From positions 682,001 to 746,000 of the forward strand of contig JAGMUV010000006.1 in NCBI GenBank assembly GCA_020744425.1: a stretch of 64,000 bases of DNA, given 5' to 3'. The notes beneath the pieces are model-generated. The model was not told where the DNA came from, ran no database searches, and was given only the letters and a program-made list of their open reading frames with translations. Positions 34,939-46,167 of the stretch are shown here, piece by piece. The translations under genes and the position numbers were made by a program. Position 1 is the stretch's first letter. Every line of letters starts with the position of its first letter. The DNA comes from Dactylonectria macrodidyma (lineage: Eukaryota > Ascomycota > Sordariomycetes > Hypocreales > Nectriaceae).

Positions 34939-35635
34939 ATGAAGTACGCTTTCGTTGCCCTTGCCCTCGCTGCCGCCGCCCAGGCCCAGACCATCGACGA
35001 CGTCCCGTCTTGCGCCATCGACTGCCTTGACGAGGGTATCAAGAGCGAGACCAGCTGCTCTACCACCGACTACGCTTGCGTCTGCGAGAACTTCTCCGCC
35101 ATCCAGGGCGTTGCCACCAGCTGTGTCATCGAGGCTTGCGGTGCCGACGTTGCCGTCAGTAAGTTTTCACCACTCTTTTTCCACAACTCTCTCGGCTTCC
35201 ATCTTGGAGAGTTGTCCTCTCACTTACACGGATTGCTAACTCCACCACTTAGACGAGGTTCTCCCCGCTGTCGAGGCTCTTTGCGAGGCCGTCGCCTCCG
35301 GCGGCAGCGAGACCACCGCTGCTGCTGAGACTACCGCCGCTGCTGAGACCACTGCCGCTGCCGAGACCACCGCTGCTGCTGAGACCACCGCCGCTGCTGT
35401 GACCTCCAGCTCTGCTGTCTACGAGGTTCCCGGAAGCACCACCGCTGTTGCTGAGACCACCACCGCTGCTGAGACCACCACCCTCGTCAGCCAGCCCGCC
35501 ACCTCCCCCAACGCCACCGTCTCCACCAAGGTCGAGGAGACCTCCTCCGTCGTCGTTGTCCCCACCGGCGCCGCCGCTGCCCTCGGCTCCATGGGCGGCG
35601 TTGCCATGCTCGTCCTCGGTGCCCTTGCTCTGTAA
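34939..35635 (+). CDS. CFEM-domain GPI-anchored cell-wall protein
   Basis: Exons 34939-35158 and 35253-35635 (94-bp intron) encode 200 residues. Residues 1-16 are a signal peptide. Eight Cys at 25, 29, 40, 47, 49, 62, 67 and 84 give the CFEM spacing, and Asp44 (TDYACVC) occupies the position that binds haem iron in characterised CFEM proteins. The intron lies inside the domain, just before Cys84. Residues about 94-123 are five ETTAAA repeats, followed by a Ser/Thr/Val stalk and a hydrophobic end (GGVAMLVLGALAL), a GPI signal. CFEM proteins act in haem or iron uptake, wall integrity or host contact; which applies here is unknown. The start has a strong context (CCGCCAAAATG). Confidence 0.95.
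35309..35398 (+). repeat. Five 18-bp repeats encoding ETTAAA
   Basis: Five in-frame 18-bp units (GAGACCACCGCTGCTGCT with third-position changes) form the Thr/Ala stalk of the CFEM protein. Repeat number is likely to vary between strains, changing stalk length. Confidence 0.9.
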
Positions 35636-37086
35636 GGAGCGAGCTCGACCGCTTTCCGCGCCTTCTCCAGGGGGTGAGCGAGAGAGCATCTTTCTCGAGA
35701 CCTCTCTCTTTCTCCCCCTTGGTAGAACGGCAAAGTTAAAGAGTTTCTTTCCATGGGCTGCGAATACATGTCAAGATAGTTACGGTTCATGAGGTGGCTC
35801 TCGTTGTGCTTGATTGTTGGGTTGGATTGATGTCCTCTAGGATGTGTAAATTTGATACAACTAGGATCTGGGTAATATTAATGGTGTCTGCCAATTGGCA
35901 GCGATTGGATACAAAAAAACGAGTGCAAATTGCCCACTGTGAAACGTGAAAGGTGAAATCATGTTTGTTGTCTCTCGGTCATTCTCATTTGCTCCATCAC
36001 TCCAAAACATCGTTGTTGCAGGTTCGCTGACGCGGCCGGTGTCACAGCATTCCCGTTGGCTGTCAGCTTCACATCAAGATCAACATGACGCTAAAGTGAT
36101 ACCGCGTGGCTGTCAAACCCGAACGAAGTAGACGCCCAGGACGACACAAGCGCAAGCATAAGCTAAAAAAGCTCGGCTTCTCCGATGGGGCGTGGAACTT
36201 CTGGAAAGGCGCTAAAGGGGGGTTAAACATGTTACTGGTAGTGGCCGGCTTTTGGTCTGGCTATGCACCTACGTTAATAATAAAAACCTACTAGTTCCGG
36301 GTATCTTGGTCAAAGTTTTCATACCGGGTGTTGATCAATTGGGGTCCTTCCAAGGCAGCAATAGCGTTTCGTTTTGTCAAGGTGGTCAGCTCAATGTTCG
36401 GTACCTCGGGTGGCGGGCTATCTTGAATCGCATGTCACCATGCACATGCAGCTTACTCCCTAGAAGCAACGTACAGCTTACGGATTAATGCCGACGGGGA
36501 GGACTCAAATCCACTCCCGGTAATCAATTGATCCCCGGATTGCAGGCCCTCCATCCCATCACTACCATAACTCAGTACTGTGCATTTCCTTGGCCTTGGC
36601 TCGTCAATTCGGAACCCTTGGAGTCGCGCCGCAACGTGATGACGTTGAATCAGCTCGTCGTGCGGGGTTCGGAGCAGGGCCAATCGGCCGATGTCACCCA
36701 CGAGGAGAGGGAACAACTGAGTGGTCGCCGTGGATACGAGGGGTGTGGCACACTGATTCTTCGTGGCTTGCAGGGAATCGACCATGCTGTGTTTCTGTGA
36801 CTCTGTTCGAGGATTGGTTGTCATACTGTCCAATAATGCAAATACACATGCCCAAGACAAGACAGCTAACGACAGCCCAACACGACCAGAGACAATCAAG
36901 GGTTCCAAGAACGCTTGATATTGTACATTAAAACTTGTCTATTATCATCAGCAGTAGGATCCTTTCGTTCGAGAAGAGGAGAACCGTAGTAGTCTAACAT
37001 GAACATCGCGTTGAATCCCTCCACTCTCGCCAGTTACCCTATAGACAGACATCATGTGAAAGCCCAATCCTGCTCCAATAACTCTT
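35636..37086. other. Convergent intergenic region
   Basis: 3' flanks of the CFEM gene and the hydrolase-like gene. Open frames are short and lack features. No gene, repeat or RNA is recognised. Confidence 0.5.
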
Positions 37087-38175
37087 TCAATCCTTCTCCT
37101 GCCGTTCAGTGAGGGCCCCATCAATCTCTTGAATCCACTCATGAACGCTCGTGGCCATCGCCAGACTCGACCCTTGTACCGTTGTCAGCATACCTTTACT
37201 CCAGAAAACGCATCATGACAAGCAAGACTCACAAACTTTGGTGCAAAACGCATGTGGGATATCACCCTCTGCCACCACAATCTTGGTCCTCCCTCCCCTT
37301 TCGCCGTGCTCTCTGCGGCGCTCAATCAGCTCGTCCCTGGCCCAGTTGGCAACCCAGTGGTCCTCGCGCCCGTAGAACAAGAAGAACTTGGGTGTTGTTG
37401 TCGCCTGGCCATCATCGTCGTCGTGTTCCGCCACCTCCCACAACTCCTCTCCCCAGCGCTCCTCGCGGATCATCTCCAGCTCCGACAGGCCGAGGTGGAT
37501 GGCCTGGCGCACGCCGTCGCGGCTCTTGAGCCAGCGGGCCGTGACCTCGGCCGTCAGTGGCGTGAAGCCCATGACGCGGTTCACGATCCACGTCAGCGTC
37601 GCCTTGGGGAACACGCTTAGGATGAGGCGCGCTCCGAAATGCGCGACGTTGTCTAGGATCGGGAGCACCCGCCGCACCGCCTCGACCTTGGTGCCGCTGG
37701 GCGACTGGCCGATGTGCGTGAGCGTCGGGAAGAGCAGGAACCCGTACTTGAGGTTGAGATGCGGCGCCCGGGTCGGCGATTTCATGTGTCGATGAAAGAT
37801 CTCGACACAAATGAAGCTGCCAACCGAATGGCCCATCAAAAGCACAAAGTCGTATGGCTTCCCGCCCGAGCCGGCGCCTGCTCGAACTCTCTTTGCAGCA
37901 ACGTCATCGTAAATGCCCTCAATTTGGCCATTCAGGTCCCACGGCTCGTTCCCTTGCGCAAACGGCTCGTGATCGTCATCACTGAACCCTAATAGATTCC
38001 TGCCGTATATGTCGTACGTAGTCTCGACTTCCGACGTCTGCAGGAAGCCGCGGAGGTTGTTGAGGAAATCTGAATAGTACTCGACGAGGCCAGGGTTGCC
38101 ACACACAAAGTAGACCAGGGCATGCCGCTTGACGCCTTTCTCCGTGTCTGACGGAAGCCAAATTTCTGGATACAT
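37087..38175 (-). CDS. Lipid droplet-associated hydrolase-like serine hydrolase (LDAH/YPR147C family)
   Basis: Two exons (38175-37233 and 37172-37087, 60-bp intron) encode 342 residues. The alpha/beta-hydrolase begins with VYFVCGNPGLVEYYSDFL, the GNPG oxyanion-side motif of this family. It has LLMGHSVGS with nucleophile Ser117 and a Pro-rich GFLLFPTLTHIGQSPSG segment, also typical. FFLFYGREDHWV should hold the catalytic acid, and IPHAFC (just before the intron) the catalytic His. The family associates with lipid droplets and is proposed to act on sterol esters or other lipids. The second exon (VWSSLAMATSVHEWIQEI) restores a normal C-terminal helix. In-frame sequence before 38175 has a stop, so this ATG is chosen. 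Confidence 0.88.
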
Positions 38176-39089
38176 CGTCAAGATTCCTGTTTAGCGCGGT
38201 CAATGGGTTGAGAGTTAAGAGCGTTCGTTCTTTGAAGAATGGCCGAAGATGCCGCCTCAAGCCGTCGAATCTGAGATAAGATTACGTGGTTGACTATACA
38301 GGCAGTCTACTGGCCAAAACAGTGCGCCGCCACCGATTTTGGAAAACTCCACGTCAAATTCCCGCCATGCTTACATCAAACCCCCATTATTTGTGTTTGC
38401 TTCTGCAATTAGTATACAAACTCTTTACTGCTTCCTCATTGTTCGGCGGGACAAGTTGGTTGGGAGCCTGGTGAACCCCACCGCAATAGCAACGCACCGT
38501 GCCACACTGTGCAACACTGTATCTCGCACCACGACTCTGAAGAAGACGAAACATTTTGACTTCCATTGCAGTTGGGACAAGGTTGCATTCTTAGCGGCCA
38601 ATCGGTATAAGCTGATATCTGACCTATTCAGATGCTTCGTATAACCCGGCCGGTAAGTGCTGTATGGATGAAGACCGCCCGATCCAACCATGTTGGCGGA
38701 ACACGGCCTCAGTCTACCAAGGTAGTGTATAACTTCGCGGCACCTAGGTACTGCATAATGCCAAATATCAATGTCAATTAAAACTACTCCTTGCTCTTCC
38801 TGTTCATCCATCCACAAGTCATCTTGTTCTGACTCCATTGGTTCCGGCGCCGCCGGGTTCCAGCTACCAACATCACAGGTACGGCATCTATTGACTCAAA
38901 AGCTACACGATCTCACCAATTGCCTGTGCTGCACAAGTCCATCCTTCCATCTCGCCGCCAGCCCCTCCAACAGAACCCGTTGATGCGCGTCGATGCTAGA
39001 CAAACTGGCCTCTGCCTGTCATTCCAGACATTTAGTCGAATGCCATGCCTTGTCGACATGCCCGGCTTTCATCCAACCATGGATACCAT
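38176..39089. other. Intergenic region, no gene seen
   Basis: Promoter of the hydrolase-like gene and 3' flank of the vacuolar protease. Nothing distinctive is seen. Confidence 0.45.
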
Positions 39090-42000
39090 TTATTCCGTCT
39101 TCGTTGGATCGTATGAGATCTCGAATTTTTTCCGCACCTCGACTAGTCCGACATTCTTTTTCGTCGCAGTGGCCCAAGTGGGAATGTATTTGATCAGCTC
39201 ATTGAATGCTGGTATTGTCCCCGGTGAATTGGCATCGCTCCAGGCACAAGACACTTTAATTTCCCAGGAAGTAGCTTGTGGGGCGAGCCTAGATGACCGC
39301 CCAATTGTTCGCGCTTTCAATTCCCCATCCCCAGGAACGTCCGAATCCTGAGATTCTTCTGGAACATCCGAATCACTCAGGTCCTTTCGGGCAGATCTAG
39401 GGCCGTCCCCTGGGTAGATGGTTATATTCCACGGTCGGGTCCAATTTCGGCGCGTCAGCTGAATATCTGTGAGTCCGTCACTGATGGTATCGCCAAAGCG
39501 CGAGTCAATCGCCGGCGCACCATCAATTGCGAACTTTTCGAAGGAGTTTGTTGTTGTTGTGATGTAGCAGACTCTGGTGTTAAGAGCGTCTATTTGAAAC
39601 CGGAAGGACTTGGCCTCCTTATTTTCCAGCCGGGTGAAAGTGATTAGCTCCTCTATGCGTTTGCCCTCAGCCAGCTTGGGGGGCAGAGATGATGCATCAT
39701 ATTTGCAATCCTGAAGCGATCGGTCAGGGGTTTGTCCACAGCTGATCTCCTGACCCGATGCAACCGGGAGAGCTTTAATGACCTCCCGAGAGTATCGCTC
39801 CAAACCACTGATTGTGACTGTGTTGGTATTGTTATCAAGATCTAACACCTGTTGAAAGTAGAACTTGAAACGGTGACCATCTGAGAAAGGGAAGGCGAGG
39901 AGGTTGTAGATGAATGTACCCGCAAAAACACACAGCAGGAACAAAGGAATGTGGTGGGTGACACGATGAATGAAGGGCGTGATTGGAAGCAAGAAGAGTA
40001 TGCTCATCGCGCCGGGGCCAAGCAAAGGTGTTATGAGTGAACCGCCATCAGTGCCTGAATTTTGGAGAGCTGACATTGCGATGAGGCCCAAGTTTCCAAG
40101 TAGGATGCATGGAATCGGGGCTAGAAGTAGGAACTGAATAATCCAGGTCCAAGAAGGTAGGCGACCAGACCATGACTGCTCATGGTCGAATGGTTGATAT
40201 CTCCGCATGCTAGGCGGAGCTGGCGAGCTCTCAGCAGCAGACCGTCGATATGTATTTGCAAACGAGGTCTGAGTGTTGGACCCGTAACCCGGTTCACCAG
40301 CTCTAAGTGGTGTTCTCTCGGTTGGAGTCTCTGGTGGATTATTAGAGTTGTTTGCGTCGTTTGCGTCGTTTGCGTCATCGGCGTCATCGGCGTCATCAGC
40401 GCCGGCAGTTTCGCTGTCATCTCTGGCCCGGCCCTGATCAACAGGGCGGCTTGATATATCTCGAGCCTGGTGCGCATCATGTAGTTGAAGGGCAAAGTCG
40501 TGTTTTCCTAACAGGGCAAATTGCTCCAGCAAGGAAATGAGCAGAGCAAGGAAGATGGAAGATTGAAGGAAGACGAAACTGTAGAAGAAACCGAGGTTGA
40601 AGCGATCTTCTGCCACTGCTGCCACCACTTGGACCCCCCAGCCAATGATATAAAGCCAGAGAATGACGAACCCGCGATGAAGAGCGCTGGGACGAACGAA
40701 GCTGGATCCGCGCATGATCAGCCAGAAGGAGAAGTAGAAAAGAGACAAGGTCATAGAAAATCTGTATAGCGTCAGCTTGTGGTCGTGCTTCTCTTCAGGG
40801 GTAATCTTACACTGCGTATGAACTGCTGTATATGATGAGGGGGTTGAACTTGATGAGCAGGAAGACGGAGGCAAGGGTCAGACCGGCAGCAAAGATAAAT
40901 GCAAACGGGAAGCGGAAAAAGCCCTTCCAACCACCAAGTACAACCGGGTCATCATTAATGTCGTGGTGCATCTTGATATCTCTGGAAAAGAAGTAGTACT
41001 TGTCTTTGCGCACCAGCAGGTAAGTGACGACAACAAGAATCAAGGGTGTGGCGACGAGAAGGGTCAGTGACCAGGCAAATAACCCTCTAAGTGCGAACAC
41101 AGCCCAGACACTGCCGAAGAGGTCAAACCAGACCCCCTCAACTTGCTTCCCATTCAGAACCTGTTTCTTTTGGCCATCCGAACGCTCGCCATTGAACACG
41201 GTGCCGGTGATTTGGGACAATTTGTCAGTCGAGGCGAGGGCGGCTGAAAGCATGTGCCAGATGCTGTTAACAGACGTGTGCCGAGCATCGTCCTCGTTGG
41301 TATGATAACGGGACCGTGGGGCATAGAAGGCGATGTCTATCCCACGATGTCCATATGATTCATCCCAAACCGAATAGTCGGTTCCGCTCTTGATCACTCC
41401 CGCCTTGAAGGCGTTCGCCGCGACAACCGAACCAAATGGGTGAGGGCTTCCCGAGTACGCCTTGGCAGCCTGCAGATCAGTGGCCCGGAAAAGAAGGGCG
41501 CGACCACCAGCTCCAGCACCCTCTAGATTGACGAATGTGTGGATAAATTGAAGTAGGGGACTGTAGCCGAATGCTCTGGCTCCATAAAGACCATCCTCCT
41601 CTGCATTGTTGAATAGCAGAACAATGCCGTTTCTTGGTTGGTGATCCCTGAGAGTGAAATAACTAAGGAGTTGGAGTAATGAAACACAGGCGACACCGTC
41701 ATCGGTGGCACCGTAGGCTGTAGAGACCCTAGTAGTCATGTGAGCGAGTTGATAGATATTGAGGATGTGGACGGTGACTTACGAGTCAAAGTGGCAGTTC
41801 ACAAGAACGCCGCCGGCGCCTCGGAACTGGGTTTTAGACGGCTTGGTCCACCACTCGCCCTCTGGATCGTCTTTGCCATGGATGTAGACGTAAAAATTGT
41901 TTCCTTCAAAGTACTGACCTCCCCGAATATCTGAGCCAAAATTGGCACCCACTTTCTTGTTGCCCTTGTAGGTCCAGGATGCATTGGAAACTTGGTCGTC

Positions 42001-42473
42001 AAAAAGGGTCACGCCAGGTGGTCGTGACCAAGAACGAGGGTGAGCCCCATCGGTTTCGTCTGGGAGATCCAAAGAGCGGAAGCTAGCGAGTCTTTTTAGT
42101 ATCATCAATCATGGAGGATTGTAGCTGACAGTGGAGAAAGGGAAACCAACATCTCATGCCAAGGCACTCCGCCGGTCAGATCAGTCTTGTATTCCATGCC
42201 ATTTCGGTCGAGAATCTCCTTGGATCGCGTGATGATGAAGTCGCGAACTTTGTCATTTTCGTGGCTGTTGTAGGGGTGGAAGGCGTTGGTCATGTTCTGC
42301 AAATCAGAGAATGCCTCGGTCAAGTTGAGGCCGCGGTAGAGGGAGCGATTTGCAGGCGCCGGAGGGACAGTCTCATGGACGTAGAGAAGCGGGATGACGA
42401 TTGCTAGGTAGATGAAAGTGGTCCAGAAAGTTACCGGGCCTGGCCGGAAAGCAAAGGGGTTTTGGCACTTCAT
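39090..42473 (-). CDS. PFF1: Vacuolar membrane protease, peptidase family M28 (Pff1-like)
   Basis: Four exons (42473-42151, 42082-41783, 41728-40811, 40761-39090) encode 1070 residues, the usual length for the fungal vacuolar protease. An N-terminal TM (about 15-33) precedes the M28 domain. Metal ligands are in NCHFDS (His205, Asp207), GATDDG (Asp217), NNAEEDG (Glu251/252) and the later [25 protein letters not shown] is also diagnostic. Then come about eight TM helices and a lumenal C-terminal domain. A linker holds [15 protein letters not shown], an acidic repeat coded by a 9-bp tandem. The exact acceptor of intron 1 is uncertain: 42083 and 42093 are both in frame and differ by a few residues. 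Introns are 68, 54 and 49 bp. It probably cleaves peptides in the vacuole; substrates are unknown. Confidence 0.93.
40345..40395 (-). repeat. 9-bp tandem coding for the Asp/Ala/Asn acidic linker
   Basis: Within the vacuolar protease, about five to six copies of a 9-bp unit (GCGTCATCG and GCGTCGTTT on the plus strand) encode DDA/NDA triplets. The stretch is cytosolic or lumenal linker and probably length-variable. Confidence 0.8.
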
Positions 42474-43641
42474 GATGGGCCAAGAAAGAGCGGGAGAGCA
42501 CAGTCGATAAAGGCAAGGTCACTGCGTGGACAGAAGAGGAGGGGTGGGCAGCGTCGCACTGGTAACGCGAGTTCGAGTCTGCTGTATCGAGGCTAATGTC
42601 TAGTGTGGCAATGAATGAAGCTGTAGGGTCATGATCAGGCTGCGCGGGATGTGACCAAAATGAAGCTGCAAGTTGTGCTTGGTGATGAGATGGAAATGAG
42701 CGAGAGTGACGATGGCGATGATGGCGATGGTGACAGCGACGCCAAAGTGGGATAGATGATGACGGATGATGGATGACGCACGTAGGAGGAGAGAGAGAAG
42801 AGAGTAGAGAGAGGAGATGAGAAGATAGAGGTTGTCACGGTTAGAAAGCGCAGGCCGTACCTGTGACTGTCAGGCTGTCACGATGTGTGCTCTTATCGAT
42901 GGCGCCTGCTGCAGTCCACTGCATGCGCTGGATCGTCTGTCACCTTCCTCGCGAGAGGTAGCGCAATGGACGAGGTTGGACGGCGGCGTTGACGGCGGAG
43001 GCAGCCGTGGCCACTGACCCGCGTTCTGCGGGAGGTGCATCTCCCTTGTTCACATGGCCCAAGCTCCTCCCATGCCCGGCTCAAACATGGAAAGTGGGCA
43101 GACTAAGCTGTTACGGACGGGCATTGGCGGACCAACTGTTGGCTACTGCGGGGGATGCAAAGGTAGCTGCATAACGCGCCGCATAAATCTCAGTCAGATG
43201 GCATGCACAAGCGATGACGTGACTACTATCCTGAAGGGAGAGCGGCCTTCGCAAATGCATCCGAGGAAACAACACATGCTACGACTCGACGCGCCGGACA
43301 TGACATTGGCGACATGCAATAAAAATCAAATACAATTTCTTTCGCCTACGTGATTAGTCTGCTGCTTTGTTGCTTTTCTGCCGAAGTCCGAAATTGACTA
43401 CCTGTTCATCAGTCGATTGATTCCCTACTTCTGACTCCGGGGTCCTTGCGCTGCGAGGTCAATACCGAGTCAACTAACGGTCAGTCGGCAAAGGTTAGGT
43501 GAGCGTCCATTGTTATATCCCCCAAAAGGCTCCGGAAAGGAGTCCTGCATCTTTTGCTCCAAGTACAAAGCCGTTACCAAGGAAAACCACTGGATCCGTG
43601 ACGTATAACATGTTAGAGTTAGGTCAGAGTCCGGCCATCAC
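42474..43641. other. Intergenic region, no gene seen
   Basis: Promoter of the vacuolar protease, with a GATGGC/GAGAGA-rich run (42690-42830), and the 3' flank of BBP. No feature beyond these simple-sequence runs. Confidence 0.5.
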
Positions 43642-45676
43642 CTAGGCGCCGGGAGGAGGAGGTGGTGGAGGCTGGTCACTCGGCGGAGGAGGAGGGGCAT
43701 CTCCAGAAGGAGGCGGCGGCGGCGGTGGTACACCGTTGGAATACTGCTGAATGAGAGCGTTGATGCCACCGAGACCCGGAGGAGCAGGAGGGGCACCAGG
43801 AGCCTGAGGAAGACCAGGGGGCGCACCCATTCCAGGAGCAGCACCATAGCCACCGTAGCCGGCGTATCCAGGATACCCACCCTGAGTTCCGGGAGCCTGC
43901 TGCTGCCAGGGAGCCGCACCGCCAGCACCATTGCTTGGGGCGCCGCCATAGGCCTGGCCATAGTAGCTGTCGCCACCACCGTGACCGCCGTGACCACCGC
44001 CGTTGCTGTGGTGGTCCTGTCCACGATTGCGGTCCCGGGCCCAAGGCGCGGCGCCAGAGGACCCTCCATCTTCGTTAGAATCGTTGTTACGGGATCGCCA
44101 GGGTGCAGGCCCGCCAGTAGGGCCACGTTGCCAGGGCTTGGCATCTCCGTTGTTATAGGAGCTAGGTCCGGCTTCGATCCGCGCGGGGGGTCCGTCAGAG
44201 CCACCGCCCAGTTCCTGCATAAGTTGCTATTTGATTGTTAATATCTTGCGGTAATGACTGGGACACCGCAGGGAATTCTTACCTCCATTTCGCGGTCCAC
44301 GGCATCGCCGCCACCAATACGGCCAGCGGGACGACCGCCCATGTCATTGTTACGCCAGCTAGCACCCTTCTGGCGGTCGGGACAATCACGGGCCATATGA
44401 CCTGCGTTACCACAGACGCGGCAGATGATGCTGGCAGTGTAGTTCTGACGCTCAGGGCAGTCGTACTTTCGGTGACCAATCTTACCACAGTTCTGACAAG
44501 CTTGATTCTCGTCATCTCTAAGAGTACCGTTGAGAGCGGCGAGCTCTCGAAGTTGGTTTCGCTTGAGTTCGTTCTGGCCTTCGGGGATAGAAGCAGCCTG
44601 GGGAACGTTAGTATAGACCTTCAGCGTGTTGTCGCGCGCGGAACTTACAGTCTCAATAATATTGTGAATGAGCTTCTTCGCCTTGTTGACCTTCTCTTCG
44701 GTATCGGCCATGATCAAGCAATGCAAATCTTCTTCCTGGTTGCTGGCGTGAGCAGCGTCAGAACGCCCCTTGCCCTCCTTGACAGAGCCCTTGCCACGAA
44801 TAGCAATTTTGGCGCCGGAATCACCTTCCATCTTTTTCAAAGTGTTGCCTCGAGGTCCGATAAGTAAGCCAACTTTAGTAGGAGAGAGCTAAGTGTTAGT
44901 GTCTGATTCGCCAAGATTAGATGAACGGATGAAAGTCCATTTCGTTGAACGACCAGGTCTCTCAAAAACACCGTACGGCATAGTAATGAGTCTGGCCAAA
45001 CTTCAAAAAGGAAAGGAGTGGGGAGTTTTTGGTTATTAGGGTTAAAGGGTTAGCAATCATACTGAAGTTAATTTCCGGGTAGTCATTGACAGGCACGTAG
45101 ACCTTCTCCTGCGTCTTGGTAGGTCTGCGGTAGTCCTGTGGTGGGTGGTAGTTAGGGATAGTTTTCATCGCCCTTTCGATGAGCTTGTGTCGTTCATCTT
45201 CGAGGCGCTTGCGATATCGGTATTCTCGGGTGTTGATACGTCGACCATGGTTGTCGTACTGCGGAGCGGGAGAAGGTGATCTGGCTTGGTTAGTGACGTT
45301 GGCTAAGGGTTGGAAGGGGTGCATCAACATACCGGTCGCCATCCGCCGGGACGACATCGTCGATGCGCAGCTTCTGGCTAATCTCCTCAATACGCAAGTG
45401 CAGAGTGTAGGCCTCCAGCTGCTCGCTGGTCATGTTGGACAAGATCGCGGTAGGGAGGCCCATCAGGCCAGCGGCCTTGTTCTCCGACGCGTCACCCCAT
45501 CGGTTTCGCTTCTTTCGTCGTCGAGGTCCATCGGCTTCGCTTCGGGGCTCGGGGTCGCGACCGCGCTTTAGGTCGCGATCGTCGACTGGGGCATCGACCT
45601 CGTCGTCGCCTCCAAAGCGACGTTTGCCCAAGGGGATGTTGTTTGATCCTGTGATGCCTTGACTTCTCCACGACAT
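43642..45676 (-). CDS. Branchpoint-bridging protein (splicing factor BBP/SF1)
   Basis: Five exons (45676-45333, 45280-45063, 44872-44649, 44597-44283, 44226-43642) encode 561 residues. The N-terminus has the [14 protein letters not shown] segment and the helical [22 protein letters not shown] region used for contact with U2AF-type partners. A STAR/KH domain follows, with [19 protein letters not shown] (GPRG at 193-196) binding the branch-point RNA. Two CCHC zinc knuckles follow: Cys296, Cys299, His304, Cys309 and Cys321, Cys324, His329, Cys334. The C-terminus is Gly/Tyr/Gln-rich and ends in poly-Pro. It acts in the nucleus in early spliceosome assembly. Intron 2 is 190 bp, long for this window, and interrupts the KH domain exactly before GLLIGPRG. 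The acceptor chosen restores the family sequence. Confidence 0.96.
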
Positions 45677-46167
45677 AGTGGCTGTGTGGGGTGCTTTTTA
45701 CAGCAACAAGATGGAATCAAGTACGATAGAAAGAAGTCAAAGATTCCAGATGAAAAAGGATTTGCGGATTGATATTCAAGAGGTGATGATCAAGGTAAAC
45801 TCAGGGTTTAGTCGGCGCCACCCAGTGTCGAATTCTAAATTGGACCGGCAAATTGTTATTCCGGTGCCATCTCAGCCCCTCGCCCGCGGGCGATTCAGGC
45901 AGAAGTTGGTCATCATTCCCTCAGTACGTGAGTACCTGGAGAAACTTTGCCACGGATGTCACGGGCCTCGATATCGCTTTTGGATAGGTGTATTGATCCT
46001 GGCTATTAAATACAGAAGATGCGCAACTTTATTGCACACGCGCGTGCCTCATATTGCCGAATTTGTAAAATCTGACCTCACGATCTGATGGCACTTATGG
46101 TATTTCCCTGGACGATGCCCCAAACTCACTGGAAGGCTGGCTGCACAAAAACCTTCGAAATTGTTTG
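45677..46167. other. Intergenic region, no gene seen
   Basis: Promoter of BBP and 3' flank of the adjacent MFS gene. It is moderately AT-rich, with no coding feature. Confidence 0.45.
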
